DNA from: a bacterium HR37
GTDB lineage: Bacteria > Desulfobacterota_D > UBA1144 > Nemesobacterales > CSP1-2
Length of the DNA stretch: 64,000 bases
Direction: 5' to 3'
Assembly: GCA_002898375.1 (NCBI GenBank)
Contig: BEIN01000013.1
Location: 1 to 64,000 of the forward strand
The notes beneath the pieces were generated by a model. That model did not search any database. It was given only the letters and a program-made list of their open reading frames with translations, and had not been told where the DNA came from. Every line of letters begins with the position of its first letter. Position 1 is the stretch's first letter. Shown piece by piece: positions 34,032 to 42,174 of this stretch. Position numbers and translations under genes: made by a program.

Positions 34032-35189
34032 ATGGATAATGAAAGAAAAAAAGATCCACTGAGTGCGTACAGGGAGGAGTTTCCGATAACCAAGAGATTT
34101 GTGTATCTTGACCATGCGGGGGTAGCACCTATATCCCGCAGGGTAGAGTCTGTGCTAATGCGGTTTATAGGAGAGGCTTTAGAAGAGGCTATGTTTAAGT
34201 ACGGTGTGTGGATGTCTAGGGTTGATGAGATAAGAAAGAAGTGTGCTATGTTAATTGCTTCAGAGCCTGAGGAGATAGCATTTGTAAAGAATACTTCTCA
34301 TGGCCTTTCCATAGTTGCTGAAGGTATTGAATGGAGAAGAGGTGATAATTTAATTCTCTATGAGAAGGAATTTCCCTCTAACATTTACCCGTGGATTAAT
34401 TTGAGGAGAAAGGGGGTTGAGCTAAGGTTTGTTCCCTCAAGAAACGGAAGGATCCACATCGCAGATATTAAACGGTTAATGGATTCCAGAACAAGGCTGG
34501 TTACAATAAGTTCCGTGCAGTTTTCAAACGGCTTTAGGATTAATCTAGGAGAGTTAGGAGAGCTTTGTAAGAGAAGAAACGTTCTTTTCTGTGTTGATGC
34601 GATCCAGAGCCTTGGTGTTATTCCAATGAACGTTAAGGAATTTCAAATTGATTTCCTCTCTGCAGATGGCCATAAGTGGCTTCTTGCTCCCGAGGGAACC
34701 GGTATCTTTTACTGCAGAAAGGGGCTTGAAGAGAAACTAAATCCTCCCCTTATTGGCTGGAAGAGTGTAAGGAGGGAGTTTGACTATGACCGTATAGATT
34801 TTGACCTTAAAACAGACGCCCTTAGATTTGAAGAGGGCTCGCTTAACCTGCTAGGGATTTTCGCTTTGGGAGCAGCAGTTGACCTTCTTCTTGAGGTTGG
34901 CATTGATGCGGTTGAGAAAAAGGTTTTAGAACTTGGGGATCTTATTATTGAGGAAGCTGAAAGAAGAGGGTTTTTGGTAAACACTCCGAAGTCAAGAGAT
35001 GAGAGGGCAGGTATAGTTTCTCTCTCTGGCGAATTCGATCCTGTCTGGGTTAAGGATAACCTAAGGGAAATGGGTATAATGGTAAATGTAAGAGGTGGAG
35101 CATTGAGGGTTTCACCTCACTTTTATAACACTTGTGAAGAGATTGAGTTTTTCTTTAAATCGCTAGAGAGATTGGTAAAGTACTCTTAA
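34032..35189 (+). CDS. Class V aminotransferase (cysteine desulfurase/isopenicillin epimerase-like)
   Basis: The 385-residue PLP enzyme opens with FVYLDHAGVAPISRRV and has NTSHGLSIVAEGIEWRRGD, the PLP-binding Asp region FCVDAIQSLGVIPMNV and the PLP-Lys in LSADGHKWLLAPEGTG. The C-terminal small domain ends with IMVNVRGGALRVSPHFYNT. The FCVDAIQSLG and DGHKWL forms fit the Csd/isopenicillin-N-epimerase-like subgroup rather than IscS. The substrate is unknown; a cysteine desulfurase partner for the nearby MoeB-rhodanese protein is possible but only suggested by proximity. Confidence 0.85.
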   Translation: MDNERKKDPLSAYREEFPITKRFVYLDHAGVAPISRRVESVLMRFIGEALEEAMFKYGVWMSRVDEIRKKCAMLIASEPEEIAFVKNTSHGLSIVAEGIEWRRGDNLILYEKEFPSNIYPWINLRRKGVELRFVPSRNGRIHIADIKRLMDSRTRLVTISSVQFSNGFRINLGELGELCKRRNVLFCVDAIQSLGVIPMNVKEFQIDFLSADGHKWLLAPEGTGIFYCRKGLEEKLNPPLIGWKSVRREFDYDRIDFDLKTDALRFEEGSLNLLGIFALGAAVDLLLEVGIDAVEKKVLELGDLIIEEAERRGFLVNTPKSRDERAGIVSLSGEFDPVWVKDNLREMGIMVNVRGGALRVSPHFYNTCEEIEFFFKSLERLVKYS

Positions 35190-35203
35190 CCAAGGTTTAT
35201 AAG

Positions 35204-36019
35204 ATGAGGGAAAAGAGCCAACTTGGTTTTTCATTCTTGGAGGATTACAGTTATACTGTTTCCTCTACCAAGAATTTTGGATTCAGTGTTTCCTTTATAG
35301 AGGCTCGTTCTCTTCTCTGTAAAACGGGTATATCGGCTTTTGACTACGTAATAAACTGCTACAGGGGATGTAGTTTTGGTTGTCTTTACTGTTATGCATC
35401 ATTTGTTAAGAAGTTTACGGCTCATAGGGAAGAATGGGGAGAGTTTGTTGATGTTAAGATCAATGCTATTGATGTTTTAAGAAAAGAAATAAAGAGGATA
35501 AACAGAGGAAAGGTTTTTCTCAGTTCTGTAACTGATCCTTATCTCCCTGTTGAGGCACGATTTAAACTTACAAGGGGCGTTCTTGAAGCCATGGTTGATA
35601 CAGATTTTGATATAACCATTCTTACCAAATCCCCTCTTGTTGTAAGGGATACAGATATCTTAAAAAAGCTAAAGAGTGTGGAAGTTGGTTTTAGTATTCC
35701 TACTGATAGGGAAGATGTAAGAAAGGTATTTGAGCCCAATGCAACACCTCTGATGTCAAGAATAAGGGCTTTAGAAAGGCTAAAGTGTGAGGGTATAAGA
35801 ACCTACGTTTTTATCGCCCCTCTTCTTCCCTTGAATCCCTATAACTTGGCCAAGCTGGTTTCTCCTGTTGCTGATTACGTTATATGGGATAGCCTGAGCT
35901 ATCCCTGGAAGGTTTCAGCAGTTCTCAAGCAGCGTGGGCTTGGATACGTAGTTGACCCTAACTGGATTAATAGAACCGTAAAGGAGCTAAAAGAGTTCCT
36001 TGGTGAGAAGCTTATTTAG
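35204..36019 (+). CDS. Radical SAM protein of the spore photoproduct lyase-like (Rv2578c) family
   Basis: The 271-residue protein has the iron-sulfur motif CYRGCSFGCLYCYA (about residues 50-63), followed by VFLSSVTDPYLPVEARFKLT and LTKSPLVVRDTDIL, typical of the SPL/Rv2578c-like group. It should bind a 4Fe-4S cluster and SAM; the substrate is not known for these proteins. It begins 14 bp after the aminotransferase stop, so the two are probably co-transcribed. It is shorter than true spore photoproduct lyase and lacks its extra cysteine context as far as I can see, so DNA repair should not be assumed. Confidence 0.88.
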   Translation: MREKSQLGFSFLEDYSYTVSSTKNFGFSVSFIEARSLLCKTGISAFDYVINCYRGCSFGCLYCYASFVKKFTAHREEWGEFVDVKINAIDVLRKEIKRINRGKVFLSSVTDPYLPVEARFKLTRGVLEAMVDTDFDITILTKSPLVVRDTDILKKLKSVEVGFSIPTDREDVRKVFEPNATPLMSRIRALERLKCEGIRTYVFIAPLLPLNPYNLAKLVSPVADYVIWDSLSYPWKVSAVLKQRGLGYVVDPNWINRTVKELKEFLGEKLI

Positions 36020-36037
36020 AAAAACAAGGGGGGTCTT

Positions 36038-37084
36038 TTAGCTCTCTGTCTGCTTCTTATCCGTTATGTGTTCTAGAACCTCGGCTAGAAGCTTTTCTAC
36101 TGACACACCCTTTTTCTCCGCTATCTCCTTTATTAGCCTGAGTTCTTTGTCTTTACCGAGTAATGACTCGCTGCTCTCAGGTGTAATCACGCTTATTGCA
36201 AATGGCTTGCTGGCTTCTCCAAAATAGACGCTTACATGGGGAAACGGGATCTCTATTCCCTTCTGGTCAAATGTGTTTTTAATTCTTCTCCTGAGTTCTC
36301 GACCAACCTCCCACTGTTTAAGCGGAAGGGTCTTTATAATGCACTTTATTGTTACTTCTGAGTTGCCAAAGTTATCAACTCCAAGTATCTCCATTGGCTC
36401 CAGTATCAGCTGGCCAAAGTATGGATCTTTGTATAGCTCTTCTCCTATTTCCTTAAGTACCTGCATAACGTAATCTACGTTTTCCTTATACGCTACACCT
36501 ACATCAAGCACATAACGTGACCACCCTTTACTCCTGTTCGATAGGGTTTGTATTGTCCCGTTCGGGAAAACGTGAACTGTTCCTTCAAGATCTCTTAAAA
36601 CCACGGTTCTTAGGTTGATTTCCTCAACAAGCCCTCCCGTCCCATTTATCACCGCCACATCTCCTACACGGATTTGATTCTCCATAATGATGAAAAAACC
36701 GCTTATTATGTCCCTTACCAGATTTTGTGCTCCAAACCCAATTGCCAGACCTGCGATACCAGCACCTGCTATTATGGGGGCTATATCTATTCCAAGTTCT
36801 TTTAGTATCATCATGAGGGCTATTATAGCGGTTACCACAAAGGCAACTTTTCTAAGAAGGTTACCAAGCGTTTTTACCCTCTTTTCTGCCTCTATTATAG
36901 CTACTGGGTCTTCTGTCTTTCTTATCATTATCCTCTCAATTCTTTCAATCAGTATGTAGAGGAACTTTAAGAGAATGTAGCTCCCTACTAGGATAAGGAT
37001 GATTCTGGTTCCCGAAGTCAGAGCCCAGTTTACAAGCTGGTCTGTGTATTCCTGTTTAAGTACCAAGGATACTAGCTTTTGCAT
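36038..37084 (-). CDS. MscS-type mechanosensitive channel
   Basis: The 348-residue protein has an N-terminal helix, then two transmembrane helices (LRKVAFVVTAIIALMMILKEL and the Gly/Ala-rich TM3 IIAGAGIAGLAIGFGAQNLV), and the MscS beta domain (DIISGFFIIMENQIRVGDVA, then LRDLEGTVHVFPNGTIQTLS). A C-terminal alpha/beta part and a polar tail end it. It should open under hypo-osmotic stress in the inner membrane. It is convergent with the radical SAM gene. The trehalose pathways encoded nearby would also serve osmotic balance, though no direct link is seen. Confidence 0.95.
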   Translation of the reverse strand: MQKLVSLVLKQEYTDQLVNWALTSGTRIILILVGSYILLKFLYILIERIERIMIRKTEDPVAIIEAEKRVKTLGNLLRKVAFVVTAIIALMMILKELGIDIAPIIAGAGIAGLAIGFGAQNLVRDIISGFFIIMENQIRVGDVAVINGTGGLVEEINLRTVVLRDLEGTVHVFPNGTIQTLSNRSKGWSRYVLDVGVAYKENVDYVMQVLKEIGEELYKDPYFGQLILEPMEILGVDNFGNSEVTIKCIIKTLPLKQWEVGRELRRRIKNTFDQKGIEIPFPHVSVYFGEASKPFAISVITPESSESLLGKDKELRLIKEIAEKKGVSVEKLLAEVLEHITDKKQTES

Positions 37085-37204
37085 TTTGGTTTACCTCCTG
37101 CCGAAGTGGTAATTTGAAAAGTAAAATTGTAGAAAAGAGTCTGTTTTGTGGTACTTTTTATATTGACATCAAAAACAAAAGATGTAAAATCCCATACACT
37201 TAAT

Positions 37205-37462
37205 ATGGCTTTTAAAAAGGAGGATGCTACCTTGTTTATAAACATGTTTTTTGCACTCTTTCTCCTGTTATTCTATAACGGCTTTTCATCGGTTAAGGCT
37301 TGCGAAACACGAAGCGAAAGCAAACAAAGTGTCATACTTGCACAGGAATCTGAAGAGTTGGAAGAAGCAGATGAGGAGGGTTCTTATGATTCTGAGGAAG
37401 AAGGTGCAGAGATAGAAGATGAGGATAATCAAGATGATCTGGAGGAAGAGGGGGCATACTAA
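37205..37462 (+). CDS. Small exported protein with a strongly acidic tail
   Basis: The frame opens at 37148, but the ATG at 37205 follows a short A+T-rich leader and gives a normal signal-peptide start (AFKKEDATLFINMFFALFLL). The mature part is short and extremely acidic: the last ~45 residues are almost all Glu, Asp, Ser and Gly (for example EELEEADEEGSYDSEEEGAE). Such tails can bind divalent cations or polycations. It lies divergent from mscS and convergent with mgtE. I do not recognise a family, and low-complexity ORFs can mislead. Confidence 0.45.
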   Translation: MAFKKEDATLFINMFFALFLLLFYNGFSSVKACETRSESKQSVILAQESEELEEADEEGSYDSEEEGAEIEDEDNQDDLEEEGAY

Positions 37463-37518
37463 ATTCTTCTACTGCTATAACCTCCGTTTCAACTGGATAT
37501 TGAGTTAAAGTGGCAGGT

Positions 37519-38832
37519 CTATACCAGTAACCCCTGAAACATAACGGCAAGCCCAAGGAAGGCAAAGAAGCCAACAACATCTGTTATGGTTGTTAGTATA
37601 ATGCTTGAGGACTGAGCTGGATCCAGCCCGATTGCTTTCATGCTTACGGGTATAAGTGCACCTGCCAGTCCTGCAATGGCTAGGTTTACAACCATTGCAA
37701 GTCCTATTACCACTCCCAGTATTGCATTTCCCTTCCACAACCATGAAATAAGGGTAGTTACGGTACCTGTGACAACACCGTTTAAGACCCCTATCTTGGT
37801 TTCTCTAAAGACTAGCCTTTTAATTTCTTTTGTTGAGATCTCTCGCATAATAAGTCCTCTCATGACAACTGCAAGGGATTGCGAGCCGGCATTACCTCCT
37901 TGTCCGGCAACTATAGGAAGGAATACCGCTAGCACCGTTATCTTTGCAATGATGTCTTCAAAAAGGTTAACCACAGAGGCTGCAAGAAAAGCAGTTGCAA
38001 GGTTTATATGGAGCCATGGAAGACGTTTTTTTAAAGAAAAGGAGATGGGGGAGGATATCCTTTCATCCCCACCTGCTCCAAACATCTTTTGTATATCCTC
38101 AGTTGCCTCAGCCTGTATCTGGTTGATAAGCTGATCCGCCTTTACGATTCCAAGCAGATGGTTTTCATTATCAACAACCGGAGCTGCAAAGAACCTTCTC
38201 CTTGCAACCTCATTTGCTGCCTCCTCTCTGTCTGTAAAGGCATTTAGGGAAAACACATCCTTTATCATTACCGATTCCAGGGTTGCGTTTTCATCGGCAA
38301 GAAGCAGATCCCTCATGTTAAGAACTCCTACCAGGTGGTTATCCGAATCTATTATGTAAACGTATGAAACAGGGGATTTTGTATGTGCCATTGAACGTAT
38401 CTTTTCAATGGCATCTTTTACCTTTATATCAGCGTGAAGCGCAAGGAAATTCGTACTCATTATGCTTCCTACGCTGTCTCTGGGATAGATAAGAAGCTCT
38501 CTTATTTGCCTTCTAGTTTTCTCTGGAAGGTGTTCTAGCAATTTCTTCCTTATATCATCGGGAATGTTTCTAAATATGGCTGCCCCGTTTTGGGGTTCAA
38601 GTCTGCTTACTATTTCTTTAAATGTATCGGGTGGGGCTTCCTTAAGCAGTTTGGCTGCATAGTGGACCTCAAGATAGCGAAAGATCTGTGCTGAAAGAGA
38701 AGGAGGGAGTGCCTTTAGTATCTCTACCGCTTCTTCCTCATCCATAGTCTCCAGAATATGGGCTGCTACTTCTGGGTCGTATTCAAAGAACTTGTTTACA
38801 AGCTTTAATACAGGCATGTAGGTTTCTATCAT
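37519..38832 (-). CDS. mgtE: MgtE-type magnesium transporter/channel
   Basis: The 437-residue protein has an N-terminal superhelical MgtE domain (about 15-125, EYDPEVAAHILETMDEEEAV), two CBS domains (about 130-250, with SYVYIIDSDNHLVGVLNM and AAPVVDNENHLLGIVKADQL) and a C-terminal membrane domain with five helices. The membrane part shows VAGQGGNAGSQSLAVVMRGL and GLAMVVNLAIAGLAGALIPV, which line the Mg2+ pore. The CBS domains sense cytoplasmic Mg2+. Its start overlaps the diadenylate cyclase stop by 4 bp, so the two are coupled. Confidence 0.95.
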   Translation of the reverse strand: MIETYMPVLKLVNKFFEYDPEVAAHILETMDEEEAVEILKALPPSLSAQIFRYLEVHYAAKLLKEAPPDTFKEIVSRLEPQNGAAIFRNIPDDIRKKLLEHLPEKTRRQIRELLIYPRDSVGSIMSTNFLALHADIKVKDAIEKIRSMAHTKSPVSYVYIIDSDNHLVGVLNMRDLLLADENATLESVMIKDVFSLNAFTDREEAANEVARRRFFAAPVVDNENHLLGIVKADQLINQIQAEATEDIQKMFGAGGDERISSPISFSLKKRLPWLHINLATAFLAASVVNLFEDIIAKITVLAVFLPIVAGQGGNAGSQSLAVVMRGLIMREISTKEIKRLVFRETKIGVLNGVVTGTVTTLISWLWKGNAILGVVIGLAMVVNLAIAGLAGALIPVSMKAIGLDPAQSSSIILTTITDVVGFFAFLGLAVMFQGLLV

Positions 38833-40076
38833 TGTATGATTCCTTTGCTCTTTAAATGTGTTTCACCCTTTGCCTTAACATCGGGTATTTCTTCTATATA
38901 CACCTTAACTCTTCTTGGTGTTATGTTCTCAAGCGAGAGGTCTTTGGGAAAGGAGAGGTTAGATTCTGAAATCGTTAGTGTTTTTGCACCTTTTGTTACT
39001 GTGTTTGGAAGCTTTATAAATAGCCTTATCTGTTTTTCATTTGTAAAATAAAAAGCTCTTCGTGGTCCAAGAAACGTAACTTTTACCTCACTTGGCTCTA
39101 CCTTTACCACCTTGTATTGAGGGGGAGGAGGGGTGTATTCAACCGGAATACTATAGCTTTTGTATACCAATCTCGATTCGTGTACTAAAACAAACCACAG
39201 GGCCAGAGCCATGGTAATTGCTATGGCCTTTTCCTTGTAGTTCTTCTTAAAGAATTCGTACCAGGAAGACATGTTTTTCTTAGGTGCTATTTCCTGATAG
39301 AAGTTCTCAAGGATAAGTATTAGCTGTTCAAGTCCAACTTGTTTTATCTCTCCGTTTCTGGCTACAGATATTGTTCCCTTTTCCTCCGATACCACGATAC
39401 ACAATGCATCGGTAAGCTCAGAGAGTCCAAGTGCTGCTGCATGTCTGGTTCCTCTGTTTTTAAGCTGTTCGAAGTTCTTTGAAAGAGGTAGATGACATGA
39501 GAATTTCTCGATCCTTCCATCCTCAATTACAACCGCTCCATCGTGGCCTACGGAGTGGGGGTCAAATATGCTTATCAGAATCGGCTCACTTATTTTCCCA
39601 TCCAGTTCGAACCCTCCTTCAAGGAACCTATCAAGTGGGTCTTTACCGCGAATTACTATAAGTGCTCCTATCTTTTCCTTTGCCATTTCTGCTACAGCCT
39701 GTATAATTGCGTTTGCTTCTTTAGATGAGAAGGAAGTAGATTTTTGTTTTCTTAAACTGGGATTTAAGCTCCATACGGCTATTTTCTCAAAGAAGTCTCT
39801 TATTTCGTTCTGAAAGATGACTATAATTGCGATAAGTATAACCGCAAAGAATCCCTGAAGTATGGATGTGGTAAGGTATAGGTTAAACTGCCTTGCAAGC
39901 AGGTATATAAACCCTATAATCAGGATTCCAGTTAGAACAAAGGTGGCTCTTGTTTTTTTAAACCATACAAGAAAAGCATATATAAGGAGTGATATGAATG
40001 TTATATCAAGTAAACCAGAAATCCCTATTTCTTTTAGAAATTCCACTATATTCAATAAATACTCCCTAAAGGCCAA
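38829..40076 (-). CDS. CdaA-type diadenylate cyclase fused to a YbbR-like domain
   Basis: The 415-residue protein makes c-di-AMP from two ATP. Three N-terminal transmembrane helices (about 25-90) precede the DAC domain (about 110-260), with the DGA motif in GHDGAVVIEDG (179-181) and RHAAA in KNRGTRHAAALG. A fourth transmembrane helix (about 283-298, AIAITMALALWFVLV) leads to an extracytoplasmic part of ~100 residues (PVEYTPPPPQYKVVKVEPSE, VKVTFLGPRRAFYF), which looks like one YbbR repeat. In many bacteria CdaA and the YbbR protein CdaR are separate, adjacent genes, so this is a fusion. It ends in the mgtE start (4-bp overlap). Confidence 0.88.
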   Translation of the reverse strand: MAFREYLLNIVEFLKEIGISGLLDITFISLLIYAFLVWFKKTRATFVLTGILIIGFIYLLARQFNLYLTTSILQGFFAVILIAIIVIFQNEIRDFFEKIAVWSLNPSLRKQKSTSFSSKEANAIIQAVAEMAKEKIGALIVIRGKDPLDRFLEGGFELDGKISEPILISIFDPHSVGHDGAVVIEDGRIEKFSCHLPLSKNFEQLKNRGTRHAAALGLSELTDALCIVVSEEKGTISVARNGEIKQVGLEQLILILENFYQEIAPKKNMSSWYEFFKKNYKEKAIAITMALALWFVLVHESRLVYKSYSIPVEYTPPPPQYKVVKVEPSEVKVTFLGPRRAFYFTNEKQIRLFIKLPNTVTKGAKTLTISESNLSFPKDLSLENITPRRVKVYIEEIPDVKAKGETHLKSKGIIQ

Positions 40077-40183
40077 TTGCTTTGGTTTTGATTTATGGAT
40101 ATTATAATGAAATTAAACGGTTCAAAAAAGTGTGGGGTTATAACTCTATATGATTGAATTTGAAAAGGACGAAGGCTTGTTAA

Positions 40184-42166
40184 ATGGAGATCGAAGGAAG
40201 GAAAAGGGTTGTTATAGAGAATGTAAAACCCGAAATTGATTGTGGATTGTTTCCTATTAAAAGGGCTGTAGGGGAGAAGGTTGTGGTTGAGGCAGATATA
40301 TTTGCCGATGGGCATGACTCTGTATCGGCACGTCTTCTTTATAAAAAAGGGAATGATGAGGTGTGGAGTGAAGTTCCTATGATATTTATAGAAAATGACA
40401 GGTGGAGGGGAGAGTTTAGGGTTCAGGAGATAGGGGATTACTACTATACTGTTGAGGGATGGGTTGATCATTTTAAAACCTGGCAGAAGGATATAAAGAA
40501 GAAGTTTGAGGCAGGTCAAGATATAGGGGTTGATGTGCTAATTGGCATTGGCTATATAGAGGGTGCCTTAAAAAGAGCAAAAGGGGACGATAAGAAGAGG
40601 CTAATGCATATTATCTCTTCTCTGAAGAACTCTTCCCCTGAGGAAGTACCTTTAATTGCTTTTAGCAACGAGCTTGTAGAACTTATGGATAAGTATCCTG
40701 ATAGAAGCCTCTCGACTCGTTATGAAAAAAAACTTCGGGTGGTAGTTGACAGGGAAAGAGCGCTATTTAGTGCCTGGTATGAGCGTTTTCCACGTTCTTG
40801 CTCTTCCCAACCAGGAAGACATGGAACGTTTAAAGACTGTGAGGGTATTCTACCCGAGATAGCCAGAATGGGGTTTGATGTTCTATATCTACCTCCTATT
40901 CATCCCATCGGGAAGACAAATAGAAAGGGAAAAAACAACTCCCCTGTTGCACAACCCGATGATGTGGGAAGCCCATGGGCTATAGGTTCAGAAGAAGGTG
41001 GTCATAAATCGGTTCATCCTCAACTCGGAACCATTGAGGATTTTGTATCACTTGTTAATAAGGCAAAAGAATACAACATAGAGATTGCACTTGATCTTGC
41101 CTTCCAGTGCTCTCCTGACCACCCTTACGTTAGGGAACATCCAGAGTGGTTCAGGTGGCGCCCTGATGGTACCGTGCAGTATGCTGAAAACCCTCCAAAG
41201 AAGTACGAAGATGTGCTTCCGCTTAACTTTGAAACGGAAAACTGGAGGGAACTCTGGGAAGAGCTAAAAAGCATTGTTGTTTTCTGGATAGAGAAGGGGG
41301 TACGTATATTTAGAGTTGACAATCCACACACAAAACCCTTTCGCTTCTGGAAGTGGCTTATAGAGGAGATAAAAAGAGATTACCCTGATGTTATATTCTT
41401 ATCAGAGGCTTTTACACGACCCAAGGTTATGTATCATCTGGCCAAAGCAGGGTTTACACAGTCTTATACTTATTTTACTTGGAGAAATACAAAAAGAGAG
41501 TTTATAGAATACCTTACCGAGCTTACACAAACGGAGGTAAGGGAGTACTTCAGGCCAAACTTCTGGCCAAACACCCCTGATATACTTCCAGAGCATCTTC
41601 AATTCGGAGGAAGACCCGCATTTATGATGCGTCTTGTCCTTGCAGCAACCCTTTCGTCAAACTACGGCATCTACGGTCCTGTGTTTGAATTGTGTGTAAG
41701 TGAGGCTCTACCGGGTAAGGAAGAGTATCTGAATTCGGAAAAGTATGAGATAAGATACTGGGACTGGGACCAGCCTGGTAACCTAAAAGACTTCATAGCC
41801 CGTGTAAACAGGATAAGAAGGGAAAATCCTGCTCTTCAAACCACATGGAATCTAAAGTTTTTTGAGGTAGATAATGAGTATATCCTTTTCTATGGAAAGG
41901 TAAATGAAGACCTCTCAAATATAATTCTTGTTGTTGTCAACTTGGACCCGCATCACACCCAATCCGGGTGGGTAAGGGTTCCTGTCAGTGAGTTGGGTAT
42001 AGAGCCTAATCAACCCTATCTTGTCCATGACCTTTTAAGCGAGGACAAGTACATATGGCAGGGTGAGTATAACTATGTTGAGTTGAATCCACATGTTATC
42101 CCTGCTCGTATCTTTAGGGTAAGAAAGAGACTGAGAAAGGAGACGGACTTTGATTACTTCATGTGA
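40184..42166 (+). CDS. glgE: Alpha-1,4-glucan:maltose-1-phosphate maltosyltransferase
   Basis: GlgE adds maltosyl units from maltose 1-phosphate to alpha-1,4-glucan. The 660-residue protein has the normal length: an N-terminal all-beta domain with REVVIENV-like RKRVVIENVKPEIDCG and a helical insertion, then the GH13_3 barrel. It shows VLYLPPIHPIGKTNRKGKNN, the nucleophile Asp in VRIFRVDNPHTKPF and the acid/base Glu in VIFLSEAFTRPK. The substrate is provided by the maltokinase part of the next gene, 8 bp downstream. This is the first gene of the seven-gene glucan/trehalose run. Confidence 0.96.
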   Translation: MEIEGRKRVVIENVKPEIDCGLFPIKRAVGEKVVVEADIFADGHDSVSARLLYKKGNDEVWSEVPMIFIENDRWRGEFRVQEIGDYYYTVEGWVDHFKTWQKDIKKKFEAGQDIGVDVLIGIGYIEGALKRAKGDDKKRLMHIISSLKNSSPEEVPLIAFSNELVELMDKYPDRSLSTRYEKKLRVVVDRERALFSAWYERFPRSCSSQPGRHGTFKDCEGILPEIARMGFDVLYLPPIHPIGKTNRKGKNNSPVAQPDDVGSPWAIGSEEGGHKSVHPQLGTIEDFVSLVNKAKEYNIEIALDLAFQCSPDHPYVREHPEWFRWRPDGTVQYAENPPKKYEDVLPLNFETENWRELWEELKSIVVFWIEKGVRIFRVDNPHTKPFRFWKWLIEEIKRDYPDVIFLSEAFTRPKVMYHLAKAGFTQSYTYFTWRNTKREFIEYLTELTQTEVREYFRPNFWPNTPDILPEHLQFGGRPAFMMRLVLAATLSSNYGIYGPVFELCVSEALPGKEEYLNSEKYEIRYWDWDQPGNLKDFIARVNRIRRENPALQTTWNLKFFEVDNEYILFYGKVNEDLSNIILVVVNLDPHHTQSGWVRVPVSELGIEPNQPYLVHDLLSEDKYIWQGEYNYVELNPHVIPARIFRVRKRLRKETDFDYFM

Positions 42167-42174
42167 GGTAGGAT

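Noticed and set aside
40052-40519. 155-codon minus-strand ORF over the glgE start
   Set aside because: It is antisense to the well-supported glgE N-terminus and reads as low-complexity Pro/Phe/Ile sequence.
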